Source: JAGNRR01 sp964409905 (lineage in GTDB: Bacteria; Bacteroidota; Bacteroidia; Chitinophagales; Chitinophagaceae). Taken from it: 47,770 nt of DNA. The DNA lies in the NCBI GenBank assembly GCA_964409905.1, contig CAYPET010000016.1:1-47770 (forward strand). Direction: 5' to 3'. Below, piece by piece: positions 8,990 through 17,421 of this stretch (its first letter is position 1; each line of letters begins with the position of its first letter). The notes beneath the pieces are model-generated. The model searched no databases. It was not told where the DNA came from and was given only the letters and a program-made list of their open reading frames with translations. Position numbers and translations under genes: made by a program.

Positions 8990-9152
8990 ATGTAAAAGTT
9001 GATAAAATCAAGAATTTGAATGCTTGGATTTCAATATTCAAATTCTTTGAAAACAGCCGATGTTGGTGAGCCTTTGCGCGTAAACGTGGGCAAAGCTGAC
9101 AAGTTCATGTTGATTTAATTTCATAAAAAACGCTCCCTACGGAGCGTTTTTT
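8990..9152 (+). ncRNA. candidate structured small RNA (possibly encoding a 32-residue peptide)
   Basis: A promoter-like element (8977-8984) and a strong terminator (9125-9152) bracket about 160 nt with two further stable stems. Stem 1 is a perfect 10-bp pairing of 9012-9021 with 9036-9045 (GAATTTGAAT/ATTCAAATTC, 14-nt loop). Stem 2 pairs 9069-9071 with 9095-9097, 9073-9077 with 9090-9094, and 9078-9080 with 9085-9087 around a TAAA loop, with C9072 and 9088-9089 bulged. A short frame also exists: ATG 9020 to TAA 9116-9118, 32 residues starting MLGFQYSNSLKTADVG; its ATG is buried in stem 1. I do not recognise it as tmRNA, SRP RNA, RNase P RNA or 6S RNA. Either a regulatory RNA or a small-protein gene is possible; the structure favours RNA. 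The start position is estimated from the -7 element. Confidence 0.5.
9125..9152. terminator. bidirectional rho-independent terminator
   Basis: A6, CGCTCC (9131-9136), loop CTAC, GGAGCG (9141-9146), T6. It works in either direction: for the short plus-strand transcript and for gyrB, whose stop lies 20 bp away on the minus strand. Confidence 0.85.
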
Positions 9153-9171
9153 ATATCAACATTTTATACTT

Positions 9172-11127
9172 TTAAACATCAATATTCGCATACTTTGCAT
9201 GTTTCTCAATAAACTCCCGACGAGGAGGTACCTCATCTCCCATAAGCATGGAGAATATTCTATCTGCCTCTGCTGCATTGTCTATAGTAACTTGTTTTAA
9301 TATTCTGGTTTCAGGGTTCATGGTGGTTTCCCATAATTGTTCAGCATTCATTTCACCCAAACCTTTGTAGCGTTGTAAGGATATTTTCTCAATGCCGCCC
9401 ATTTGAGAGGTTATTTTTTCACGTTGTTCTTCATTATAGGCGTATTCGGCTTCTTTTCCTTTCTTAATCAGGTAGAGTGGTGGTTGGGCAATATAGACAT
9501 AACCTTGATCTATAAGTTCTTTCATGTAACGATAAAGGAAGGTCAAAATCAATGTTGCAATATGACTACCGTCAATATCAGCATCAGTCATGATGATAAG
9601 TTTATGATAGCGTAATTTTGAGGTATTGAGCTCTTTGCTATCTTCCTCAGTACCAATGGTTACGCCCAAGCCTGTGTAGATATTTTTTATTTCTTCGTTC
9701 TGAAACACTTTGTGCTCCATGGCTTTTTCTACATTCAATATTTTACCACGTAGTGGCAGGATAGCTTGATAGCGCCGATCACGGCCTTGTTTGGCAGTAC
9801 CACCTGCCGAGTCTCCTTCAACCAGGTACAACTCACATTTCGCAGGGTCTTTGTCTGAGCAGTCTGCTAATTTGCCCGGTAACCCGCTGCCTGTTAATAC
9901 ACTTTTTCGCTGCACAAGTTCGCGTGCCTTGCGGGCTGCTGCACGAGCTTGGGCCGCTAAAATCACTTTTTCAATGATGATTTTGGCACTTTTGGGGTTT
10001 TCTTCCAAATAAGCATCCAACACGCGGGCAATAGAATTGTCAACTATTTTGGCAACTTCGCTATTACCGAGTTTGGTTTTCGTTTGCCCTTCAAACTGTG
10101 GCTCGGGTACCTTTACACTGATAATGGCTGAAATACCCTCGCGAAAATCATCACCCGTAATATCTACTTTGGCTTTTTCGAATAGTTTGTTTTTATCTCC
10201 ATATTGTTTAAAAACTCGCGTAATGGCACGTCTAAAGCCAGAAACGTGTGTACCTCCTTCAATGGTATTGATATTATTGACATACGAGAAAATATTTTCA
10301 CTATACGAACGATTGTACTGCACCGCAACTTCAACGGCAACATTGCTTTCTTCATCATAGTCCTCGGCATAGATAGGTTCTTCAATTAGTGGTTCTCGAT
10401 GGCTATTTTTGTCTAACAGTTTGATAAACTCTGCAATACCACCTTGGCTGTAAAACTCTTCTCGTGCAAATGCTCCTTCGTCGTCTTGTTCGCGTTCATC
10501 AATAAGTACGATACGTATGCCACGGTTTAAAAATGAAAGCTCGCGAAGTCTTGCTGCTAAAATGTCGTATTTGTAAACACTTTCGGTGAAAATGGTATTG
10601 TCGGGCAAGAATGTCACCACCGTGCCCGATACATCAGTAGTACCTACTTCCTTTACAGGGTAAAGTGGGGCTCCTTTGGAATATTCTTGCTCATATTTTT
10701 TCCCTTGTCGATGCACTTCCACCTTCAAGTGCGTGCTGAGTGCATTCACACAACTGACGCCCACACCGTGCAACCCGCCTGAAACCTTATACGAATCCTT
10801 ATCAAATTTGCCACCGGCATGCAAGACAGTCATAACGACCTCAAGGGCAGATCGTTTTTCTTTTGGGTGCATATCGGTAGGGATACCCCGTCCGTCATCC
10901 TTTACGCTTATCGCATTATTATTCAAAATACGAACCTCGATATTGCTACAATGACCAGCTAGCGCTTCGTCAATTGAGTTATCTACAACCTCGTATACCA
11001 GGTGATGCAGGCCTTTTATACCAACGTCGCCAATGTACATTGCAGGGCGTTTACGAACGGCCTCCAGACCTTCTAATACTTGAATACTACCGGCATCGTA
11101 CCCCTGTTTTTTTTGCTCTTCACTCAT
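9172..11127 (-). CDS. gyrB: DNA gyrase subunit B
   Basis: ATP-dependent subunit of DNA gyrase, which introduces negative supercoils together with GyrA (not in this window). The 651-residue protein shows the GHKL ATPase motifs (EVVDNSIDEALAGH near 46-59, DDGRGIPTD near 77-85, GGLHGVGVSCVNA near 113-125), the TOPRIM domain (LVEGDSAGG, DADIDGSHI) and the C-terminal QRYKGLGEMNAEQLW element. The length matches short GyrB proteins without the proteobacterial insertion. ParE is a less likely alternative given the start and length. The start ATG at 11127 is supported by a -7 element at 11166-11173. The shared bidirectional terminator at 9125-9152 ends the gene. DnaA-box-like sites lie further upstream (11257-11277). 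Confidence 0.95.
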   Translation of the reverse strand: MSEEQKKQGYDAGSIQVLEGLEAVRKRPAMYIGDVGIKGLHHLVYEVVDNSIDEALAGHCSNIEVRILNNNAISVKDDGRGIPTDMHPKEKRSALEVVMTVLHAGGKFDKDSYKVSGGLHGVGVSCVNALSTHLKVEVHRQGKKYEQEYSKGAPLYPVKEVGTTDVSGTVVTFLPDNTIFTESVYKYDILAARLRELSFLNRGIRIVLIDEREQDDEGAFAREEFYSQGGIAEFIKLLDKNSHREPLIEEPIYAEDYDEESNVAVEVAVQYNRSYSENIFSYVNNINTIEGGTHVSGFRRAITRVFKQYGDKNKLFEKAKVDITGDDFREGISAIISVKVPEPQFEGQTKTKLGNSEVAKIVDNSIARVLDAYLEENPKSAKIIIEKVILAAQARAAARKARELVQRKSVLTGSGLPGKLADCSDKDPAKCELYLVEGDSAGGTAKQGRDRRYQAILPLRGKILNVEKAMEHKVFQNEEIKNIYTGLGVTIGTEEDSKELNTSKLRYHKLIIMTDADIDGSHIATLILTFLYRYMKELIDQGYVYIAQPPLYLIKKGKEAEYAYNEEQREKITSQMGGIEKISLQRYKGLGEMNAEQLWETTMNPETRILKQVTIDNAAEADRIFSMLMGDEVPPRREFIEKHAKYANIDV

Positions 11128-11165
11128 AATTTTCCTTAGATTTTTTACCCAGACTTGGGACTGCG

Positions 11166-11173
11166 CAAAGGTA
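11166..11173 (-). promoter_or_regulatory. -7 element (TACCTTTG) of gyrB
   Basis: On the minus strand TACCTTTG matches TAnnTTTG exactly and lies 38 bp before the gyrB ATG, implying a leader of about 30 nt. Confidence 0.55.
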
Positions 11174-11256
11174 CAAAAATCAGGTGGAACTTGGGTCTAA
11201 ATCGGCACTGAAAAGAATGTCTTAAATCATTGAAAATCATTAGGTTATACAATTAA

Positions 11257-11277
11257 TTATCCACAAATAAATCCACA
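11257..11277 (+). promoter_or_regulatory. tandem DnaA-box-like sites upstream of gyrB
   Basis: TTATCCACA at 11257-11265 is a perfect consensus DnaA box, followed 3 bp later by AAATCCACA (11269-11277, 7 of 9 matches) in the same orientation, in the AT-rich 219-bp region between gyrB and the divergent GNAT gene. The pair may couple gyrB transcription to DnaA. It is too small to be called an origin. Confidence 0.4.
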
Positions 11278-11334
11278 CTATAATTCAACCCTTAGCAAGC
11301 CATTTTTTGTCTTTCTACATCTGAATAGAACGGC

Positions 11335-11342
11335 TACATTTG
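11335..11342 (+). promoter_or_regulatory. -7 element (TACATTTG) immediately before the GNAT gene
   Basis: Perfect TAnnTTTG match ending 4 nt before ATG 11347; a TTG at 11307-11309 is 25 bp upstream. If used, the mRNA would be leaderless. Confidence 0.4.
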
Positions 11343-11346
11343 TAGC

Positions 11347-11793
11347 ATGCATTATAGTGTTGTTGATTTTTACTCTCCATGGATTTTAAAAATTTATGCT
11401 TTGCGACAAGCTGTACTGCGAGAGCCACTTGGATTGAATTTGTTTAAAGAAGATTTATTGGACGAAAGAAACGAAATATTTGTCATTGCTCATTTGGAAG
11501 AAACGCTAATCAGCACTATGCAATTTGTAAATATGGGAGAGCAAAGGCTCAAACTTCGTCAAATGGCAACAGACCCTGCATTTCATGGTCGTGGCTATGG
11601 ACGTCAATTGGTCTTATTTGGCGAAAAATGGGCTAAAGAAAATCATTTCGCACTGATTGAGCTGCATGCCAGGCACCATGCTGTGGGTTTTTATAAAAAA
11701 ATCGGCTATGAAATCATTGGCGCCCCCTTTGATGAGGTAGGGATTTTACATTACAAAATGCAAAAGACTATTCAACAATATCAAACTGAATGA
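11347..11793 (+). CDS. GNAT family N-acetyltransferase
   Basis: A 148-residue single-domain GNAT fold protein, predicted to transfer acetyl from acetyl-CoA to an amine. The acetyl-CoA pyrophosphate loop is visible as HGRGYGR (80-86) after the beta-4 strand RLKLRQMATD (67-76). The C-terminal AVGFYKKIGYEIIG (112-125) is the usual alpha4/beta7 signature with the Tyr. The substrate cannot be told from sequence; the layout resembles ElaA-type and small-molecule GNATs. The gene overlaps the convergent lipoprotein gene by 26 bp at its 3' end. The start ATG follows a -7 element by only 4 nt. Confidence 0.85.
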   Translation: MHYSVVDFYSPWILKIYALRQAVLREPLGLNLFKEDLLDERNEIFVIAHLEETLISTMQFVNMGEQRLKLRQMATDPAFHGRGYGRQLVLFGEKWAKENHFALIELHARHHAVGFYKKIGYEIIGAPFDEVGILHYKMQKTIQQYQTE

Positions 11794-12586
11794 GTTTGTT
11801 TACAAGGCCGTTTTTATTCTTACCAGTTATCCTGAATTGAGCGGTGGCTACGTATAATTTACAAGGATAATCGGTATAATCATTTGTTTTTTCTACCAGT
11901 TTCAGCCATTCATTGATGGCAGCTGGTTTTCTTTTCTTTGCTAGCAGTTCTTTTTTAAGTGCTTCTTTCAATTTCGCATTGCTGAGATTGTTGAACTGAG
12001 CGCTATTTTCCCCAGCCGCTACAAAAATGTTTTGTTTACCAGGCAGGGGAAACCAGTCGGAGCGCTTTCGCCCTAATGATTTGAGTAATAATTCTTCCTT
12101 TTCATTCGCCACTTTCAGGCGGGTATCAATGCGTTCTTTAACCGCGACTTCCGTCAAGCCGGTTATTCGCAATTTCATTTTGGATAAATCGCCCTTTGTA
12201 ACCAAGTAGGACACACTTCTATTGGTTTCAGGGTTTTGTGGTTTCAGTTCTTTGGCTTCCAAACCATCAAAGACTACTTCACAATGTTCAAATTTTACAG
12301 AGAAACCACTAATGCTTGAATCGGAACTAGTGAACTTTTCTAATTCTTTGCTGATTTTGACACTGTCTACTTGAACCATAATTCTGGCAATTTCACTCTC
12401 GTCTTGAGTCCTATCTGAGATGTCCTTGGTGTAATTGGCCAAATAATTTGAGTCGGTTTCAGTTATTATAGTTGTTGAGTCACCAAATTGAATATATTTC
12501 CCACCAATTTTGCCCACCTCCTTACACGAAGACACAAAAAACAGTAAAATTAGTAATGTCGCGCTATGTGAAAGATATAACTTCAT
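11768..12586 (-). CDS. lipoprotein of unknown function
   Basis: 272 residues. The N-terminus has a lipoprotein signal: basic start, hydrophobic stretch (LLILLFFVSS) and lipobox SSC with Cys21, so the mature protein is probably anchored in the inner or outer membrane facing the periplasm. The remainder is soluble, charged and lysine-rich, with a moderately conserved-looking block near 100-145 (FDGLEAKELKP, VTKGDLSKMKLRITGL). No recognised domain. It is the second gene of a two-gene operon behind the DUF4293 membrane protein (2 bp apart) and its 3' end overlaps the GNAT gene by 26 bp. Confidence 0.7.
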   Translation of the reverse strand: MKLYLSHSATLLILLFFVSSCKEVGKIGGKYIQFGDSTTIITETDSNYLANYTKDISDRTQDESEIARIMVQVDSVKISKELEKFTSSDSSISGFSVKFEHCEVVFDGLEAKELKPQNPETNRSVSYLVTKGDLSKMKLRITGLTEVAVKERIDTRLKVANEKEELLLKSLGRKRSDWFPLPGKQNIFVAAGENSAQFNNLSNAKLKEALKKELLAKKRKPAAINEWLKLVEKTNDYTDYPCKLYVATAQFRITGKNKNGLVNKLIQFDIVE

Positions 12587-12588
12587 GC

Positions 12589-13014
12589 TTAACGTAATCG
12601 ATCCAAGTCTTTTACCAATTTGTCATCTTTTCTGATTCCGTTAAAACCCAATATGCCAAAAATCAGCGATAATAAAGGCGCAATAATTCCCAATCTAATA
12701 GTCATATTTTCTTCCTGCAGTTCAGCAACAAAAAACATATAAGCAATACACATTGCACTAAGTAATACTACAATCAAACTGAAAACTTTCTGAATTTTAC
12801 GGTTTTTGAAACTGAAAATAGCAATGAAACTGCATAATATAATGTCGGCTATCAAGATGAGTACCAATACATTATTCGTTGCGTTAATCTCCTTACTATT
12901 CACAAATGCTGTATCAACTGCCGATTGAAACTCAAGAGCAAATGGCAAAAAGAACGCCAAGCCAGCTGATAAAGCCGCCATTAGCAACCACAAAGTTTGA
13001 ATTCGTTGTATCAT
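12589..13014 (-). CDS. DUF4293 family membrane protein
   Basis: 141 residues with four predicted membrane helices (about 5-25, 45-65, 75-95, 103-122) and a short basic C-terminal tail. The opening MIQRIQTLWLLMA followed by a large hydrophobic helix is the typical beginning of the Bacteroidota-specific DUF4293 family; function unknown. It is 2 bp upstream of the lipoprotein gene and probably co-transcribed with it. Confidence 0.8.
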   Translation of the reverse strand: MIQRIQTLWLLMAALSAGLAFFLPFALEFQSAVDTAFVNSKEINATNNVLVLILIADIILCSFIAIFSFKNRKIQKVFSLIVVLLSAMCIAYMFFVAELQEENMTIRLGIIAPLLSLIFGILGFNGIRKDDKLVKDLDRLR

Positions 13015-13053
13015 GATTAAAAAGATGATAAAGTTAGGCTAATTAAAAATCGA

Positions 13054-13063
13054 NNNNNNNNNN
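13054..13063. other. assembly gap (10 N)
   Basis: Ten N between two contigs. AAATCGA occurs both immediately left (13047-13053) and right (13064-13070) of the gap, so the true gap may be zero or a small overlap. It lies between the divergent DUF4293 and malic enzyme genes and hides part of their promoters. Confidence 0.95.
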
Positions 13064-13113
13064 AAATCGAGTACAAATTTGTTATATTGTATTTTCACAC
13101 TTCGAAATTAAAT

Positions 13114-15414
13114 ATGGGAAAAAATGTACGAAAGAAAGACGCGCTTGACTATCACAGTCAAGGTCGTCCGGGAAAAATTGAGGTTATACCCACCAAACAA
13201 ACCAAAACACAATATGATTTAGCCTTGGCCTACTCGCCAGGAGTAGCCGATCCGTGTTTAGAAATAGAAAAAAATCCCAACGATGCCTATAAGTATACCG
13301 CCAAAGGTAACCTAGTGGCCGTTATCAGTAATGGTACTGCCGTGTTGGGTTTAGGCGATATTGGCCCCCTAGCCAGTAAACCTGTAATGGAAGGGAAAGG
13401 ACTACTCTTTAAATTATATGCCGATATCGATGTTTTTGATATCGAAGTGGATGAAAAGAATATTGATGATTTCATTAAAGTGGTTAAAGCCATTGCGCCA
13501 ACTTTTGGCGGTATCAACCTTGAGGATATTAAAGCGCCCGAGAGTTTTGAAATAGAAGAAAGGCTGATTGAAGAACTTGACATCCCGATAATGCATGACG
13601 ATCAGCATGGCACGGCCATTATTTCATCAGCTGCATTATTGAATGCACTAGAAATTCAAGAAAAAAATATTGAAGACATCAAGCTTGTTGTAAGTGGGGC
13701 AGGGGCTTCGGCAATTGCTTGTACCAAGCTGTACGTGAAACTTGGTGTGCGGAAAGAAAATATTTACATGTTTGACAGTAAAGGCTTGCTATCTGAGGAA
13801 CGAGAAGATTTAGACAAACGCAAAAAGGTTTTTGCTAAAGGAAAAAATAAATCTTTGGCCGAAGCACTTGTTGGAGCAGATGTTTTTTTGGGACTTTCAA
13901 AAGGGGGCATTTTAAACCCTGACATGCTAAAGGTAATGGCGCCCAGACCCATAGTCTTTGCTCTGGCTAATCCTACTCCCGAAATCGACTATCCCACTGC
14001 TACAAAAGCCCGTAAAGATATCGTTATGGCCACAGGGCGCAGCGACTATCCGAATCAGGTAAACAATGTGTTAGGCTTCCCTTATATCTTCAGAGGTGCG
14101 CTGGATGTGCGCGCCACCAAAATTAATGATGAAATGAAGCTCGCAGCGGTGCATGCCTTAGCAAGCTTGACCAAAGAATCAGTGCCCGATGCGGTAAATA
14201 TGATTTATCAGCAAAAATCTTTAAACTTCGGTCCGGAGTACATTATTCCTAAACCAATGGACCCTCGTTTATTGAGCACAGTGGCGCCTGCCGTAGCCAA
14301 GGCTGCGCATGAGAGTGGAGTGGCTCGAAATCCGATTCAGGATTTTGATAAATACCGCGAAGAACTCATAATGCGTTTAGGTACTGATGATAATATTCTG
14401 CGAATGATAATGAACAAGGCTCGACAGTATCGTAAGCGAGTTGTTTTTTCAGAGGCTGAGAATATTAAAATTCTAAAAGCTGCACAGTTTTCTTTTGAAG
14501 AGGAAATTGCATTTCCTATTTTGTTGGGCAACGAAGCGCGTATAAAGAAAATTGCTAAAGAGTACTCTATCGATTTAAAAGGGATGACGATTATAGACCC
14601 AAAATCTGAAGAGTTGGCAGCAAAGCGCGAAGAGTACGGTACAATTTTTTATGATAAAAGAAAACGCAAAGGGTACAACCGTTATGAAGCCGTAAAAATT
14701 ATGCGAGAACGCAATTATTTTGGCTGTATGATGGTGGAAACTGGCGAGGCCGATGCTTTAATTACAGGTCTCGCAAGAAAGTATCCCGACACGATTCGGC
14801 CGGCACTCGAAATTATTGGTCCTGCTGATGCACCAAGCACTGCAGATCCAAGTAAGAAAAGAAAAATTTCTGGTATGTATGCTATCCTTAGCCGAAAAGG
14901 TCCAATTTGCTTTGCCGATACAACCATTACCGAATTCCCAACGGCAGAGGAACTCGTGGATATTACCTTGCAAGCATCTCAAAGTTTACGAAGTTTAAAT
15001 ATTACGCCCAGCGTGGCCATGTTATCTTACTCCAATTTTGGCAGTAGCGATCTTCCTGAAGCAAAAAAAGTACGCAAGGCTGTAGAAATATTGCATGAGC
15101 GCCACCCTGAATTGTTGGTTGAGGGCGAAGTGCAAGGCAGTATTGCGTTTAATAAAGAGTTACTGGAAGAAAATTATCCTTTCAGCAAATTGACGGAGGG
15201 TAGACCAAATGTGTTGATATTTCCAAATCTATCGGCCGGCAATATTGCCTACAACCTGATGTTGGAAATGGGCAATCAAGAGACTGTTGGCCCTATATTA
15301 TTAGGGCTAAAGAAATCTGTACATGTACTGCAGCTTGGTAGCACTGTAAGACAGATTGTGAATATGGTTGCCATCGCAGTTTTAGATGCACATATAAAAC
15401 AAAAAACGGCTTGA
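13114..15414 (+). CDS. maeB: NADP-dependent malic enzyme with C-terminal phosphotransacetylase domain
   Basis: Oxidative decarboxylation of malate to pyruvate with NADP reduction (cytosol), feeding NADPH to biosynthesis. The 766-residue protein has the malic enzyme core in the N-terminal half (AYSPGVADPC, SNGTAVLGLGDIGPLASKPVMEGK, HDDQHGTA, then the GAGASAIA Rossmann loop) and, from about residue 425, a phosphotransacetylase-like domain (VVFSEAENIKILKAA to the end) that in MaeB homologues binds acetyl-CoA as a regulator. The total length matches the MaeB multidomain class (about 760). The ATG at 13114 (MGKNVRKKDALDYH) is chosen over a TTG at 13087 because it gives the family N-terminus. cmk overlaps its stop codon. 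Confidence 0.93.
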   Translation: MGKNVRKKDALDYHSQGRPGKIEVIPTKQTKTQYDLALAYSPGVADPCLEIEKNPNDAYKYTAKGNLVAVISNGTAVLGLGDIGPLASKPVMEGKGLLFKLYADIDVFDIEVDEKNIDDFIKVVKAIAPTFGGINLEDIKAPESFEIEERLIEELDIPIMHDDQHGTAIISSAALLNALEIQEKNIEDIKLVVSGAGASAIACTKLYVKLGVRKENIYMFDSKGLLSEEREDLDKRKKVFAKGKNKSLAEALVGADVFLGLSKGGILNPDMLKVMAPRPIVFALANPTPEIDYPTATKARKDIVMATGRSDYPNQVNNVLGFPYIFRGALDVRATKINDEMKLAAVHALASLTKESVPDAVNMIYQQKSLNFGPEYIIPKPMDPRLLSTVAPAVAKAAHESGVARNPIQDFDKYREELIMRLGTDDNILRMIMNKARQYRKRVVFSEAENIKILKAAQFSFEEEIAFPILLGNEARIKKIAKEYSIDLKGMTIIDPKSEELAAKREEYGTIFYDKRKRKGYNRYEAVKIMRERNYFGCMMVETGEADALITGLARKYPDTIRPALEIIGPADAPSTADPSKKRKISGMYAILSRKGPICFADTTITEFPTAEELVDITLQASQSLRSLNITPSVAMLSYSNFGSSDLPEAKKVRKAVEILHERHPELLVEGEVQGSIAFNKELLEENYPFSKLTEGRPNVLIFPNLSAGNIAYNLMLEMGNQETVGPILLGLKKSVHVLQLGSTVRQIVNMVAIAVLDAHIKQKTA

Positions 15415-16085
15415 ATATAAAAATAAATATTGCTATTGATGGACTCTCGTCCACCGGAAAAAGCACACTGGCCAAAGCCTTGGCCCGAGAAATTGACTAT
15501 GTCTACATAGACAGCGGAGCCATGTATCGGGCCATTAGTTTGTATTTGTTGGATCATGACATAGATATTACAGAAAAGAATGCTGATTTAAATGATGCTT
15601 TAGCCAATATTGATATAACGTTTGTGCGGCATCAAACAGTATTAAATGGTCGAGTTGTAGAAGAAGACATACGGTCAATGCGGGTTTCTAACGTAGTTAG
15701 CCAAGTAGCTGCAATACCCCTTGTGCGCGATTTTTCAGTACGGTTACAACAAGACTACGGCAAACAGAAAGGAGTTGTAATGGATGGTCGTGATATTGGT
15801 ACGGTCGTCTTTCCAGATGCCGAATTAAAAATATTTTTGTTGGCCTCGGAAAAGGTACGCGTGCAAAGGCGCTATGACGAGTTGATAAAAAAAGGACAAG
15901 CAGTTACAATAGAGGAGGTTCGGGGTAATTTGCTGGAGCGAGACCGGATAGACAGTACCCGTGCTTATAATCCGTTGCGGAAAGCAGCAGATGCCAGGGA
16001 ATTGGATAATTCGTTTCTAACTGTAGCTGACCAAGTTGAAAAAATAAAAACCTGGCTTGCCAAAATATTACAAAGTAGCCACTAA
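15411..16085 (+). CDS. cmk: cytidylate kinase
   Basis: Phosphorylates CMP and dCMP with ATP (cytosol). 224 residues with the P-loop IDGLSSTGKST (9-19), DSGAMYRA (36-43) and the NMP-binding segment MDGRDIGT (about 124-131), all classical for Cmk. The start is a TTG at 15411 that overlaps the TGA stop of maeB (TTGA); no ATG is available that keeps the P-loop strand, so a TTG start with translational coupling is likely. The 3' end overlaps ispH, convergent, by 18 bp. In many Bacteroidota cmk and ispH are neighbours. Confidence 0.93.
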   Translation: MNIKINIAIDGLSSTGKSTLAKALAREIDYVYIDSGAMYRAISLYLLDHDIDITEKNADLNDALANIDITFVRHQTVLNGRVVEEDIRSMRVSNVVSQVAAIPLVRDFSVRLQQDYGKQKGVVMDGRDIGTVVFPDAELKIFLLASEKVRVQRRYDELIKKGQAVTIEEVRGNLLERDRIDSTRAYNPLRKAADARELDNSFLTVADQVEKIKTWLAKILQSSH

Positions 16086-17288
16086 TTCTTCAACAGTTAC
16101 CTCAATGCCGCTGACGGTTGCCAAGCGCAATATGGTCTGCTCTACAATGGCATCTGGGCAACTGGCCCCCGCAGTTAGCAAAATGCGCTGCTTACCGGGT
16201 TTAAGGTAATTAGACGTTTGCTGCAGTTGACTTTGATGAAAATTATAATGTTGAATGAGCGATGAACTGACTATCTCGTTAGCATCTTTAATATAATAGG
16301 TGGGGAGTTTTTCTTCACACAACTCGACAAGGTGAGAGGTATTGGAACTATTGTAGCCACCAATTACAATGGCCAAATCAGCATCCACTTCCAGCAAACT
16401 TTTCACCGCTGACTGGTTGTCATTTGTGGCATAACATAAGGTGTCACGGGTATCGGCAAAATGTGATTTAATTGTTTCTGCATCTGCTTGCCAATGATCG
16501 CTTACGAGCTCACGTAAAAAATTTGCAATCGCCTGTGTGTCTTCAGCAAGCATAGTAGTTTGATTGATTACACCAATTTTTTGAAAATCTTTTGCGATAT
16601 CAAAACCAGGGGTGTATCGATTGGCAAATTCTTGTTCAAATTGTGCTTGAGAAGCTTTTAGTCGGATGTATTTTTCCAACAATTGTGCTTCATCCATATT
16701 TTTTATAATCAAGGTGGGGGCTTCTGTTGCACATTGAGAAAAAGTAGCTCGGGTTTCCTCGTGGCTTGGCTTTCCGTGTAGTATCAATGTATAACCTTTT
16801 TGGCCTATTTGGCTACCACGCTTCCAAACTTTTTCTACAAAAGGACAAGTTGTATTGTAGGCCACAGGGCTTATCCCTTTAGATTCAAGTAGTAGGATTG
16901 TTTCACGCGAGGCTCCAAAAGCCGGAATAATGACAATATCATCTGAATGAATATCATCCCAACTTAGGTATGGATTACCCAAGGTGTCTTGAATAAATTG
17001 CACGCCATTTTTCCGTAAGTCATCATTCACCTGAGGGTTATGAATCATTTCGCTTAATAAAAAGATGCGCTTACCTGGATTTTCTTCAACCGTTCTAAAG
17101 GCAATTTCAATAGCGTTTTCAACCCCATAGCAAAACCCAAAATGACGAGCGATATAAAACTGTAAGGGACCAATGCTGATTTCGGTTGGCGAAAAGTCTT
17201 TTTTTAGTTTATCATCTTCTTTTCGTTTCTGCTTAATCGCGCTTACAAGTTTGGACCGATAAACATTTGGGATATCAAAACTTTTCAT
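16068..17288 (-). CDS. ispH: 4-hydroxy-3-methylbut-2-enyl diphosphate reductase
   Basis: Last step of the MEP isoprenoid pathway: reduces HMBPP to IPP and DMAPP using a [4Fe-4S] cluster. The three cluster cysteines are visible: Cys53 (FGFCYG), Cys148 (NTTCPF) and Cys285 (DTLCYAT). HNPQV (83-87) and the EETRATF stretch are further family signatures. At 406 residues it is longer than the E. coli enzyme (316), with an N-terminal extension and an insert near 200-235, as is common in Bacteroidota. The ATG at 17288 is used. The upstream region is shared with a divergent T9SS cargo gene. Confidence 0.94.
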   Translation of the reverse strand: MKSFDIPNVYRSKLVSAIKQKRKEDDKLKKDFSPTEISIGPLQFYIARHFGFCYGVENAIEIAFRTVEENPGKRIFLLSEMIHNPQVNDDLRKNGVQFIQDTLGNPYLSWDDIHSDDIVIIPAFGASRETILLLESKGISPVAYNTTCPFVEKVWKRGSQIGQKGYTLILHGKPSHEETRATFSQCATEAPTLIIKNMDEAQLLEKYIRLKASQAQFEQEFANRYTPGFDIAKDFQKIGVINQTTMLAEDTQAIANFLRELVSDHWQADAETIKSHFADTRDTLCYATNDNQSAVKSLLEVDADLAIVIGGYNSSNTSHLVELCEEKLPTYYIKDANEIVSSSLIQHYNFHQSQLQQTSNYLKPGKQRILLTAGASCPDAIVEQTILRLATVSGIEVTVEELVATL

Positions 17289-17393
17289 AATGTATTAGCA
17301 AAGAAACAACGAAGCGGTGTAATGAAACTGTCAAATATGGTTAGAATATTATTAATATATCCGTAGGTTTCAATCAAGCTAATCGTCTATTGT

Positions 17394-17401
17394 TATATTT
17401 G
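17394..17401 (+). promoter_or_regulatory. -7 element (TATATTTG) of the T9SS cargo gene at 17422
   Basis: Exact TAnnTTTG match, 20 nt before the ATG at 17422. No convincing -33 TTG at standard spacing. Confidence 0.5.
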
Positions 17402-17421
17402 AGAGCCTTTAATTAAATAGA

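Noticed and set aside
9020..9118. 32-residue coding gene inside the orphan transcript as a firm CDS
   Set aside because: The frame exists but its ATG is inside a perfect stem and no family is recognised, so it was kept only as a possibility under the RNA feature.
11221..11346. Chromosome origin next to gyrB
   Set aside because: Only one perfect and one imperfect DnaA box; dnaA, dnaN, recF absent from the window; no cluster of boxes or unwinding element seen.
13087..13113. TTG start of the malic enzyme at 13087
   Set aside because: The ATG at 13114 gives the family N-terminus; the extra nine residues are not family-like.
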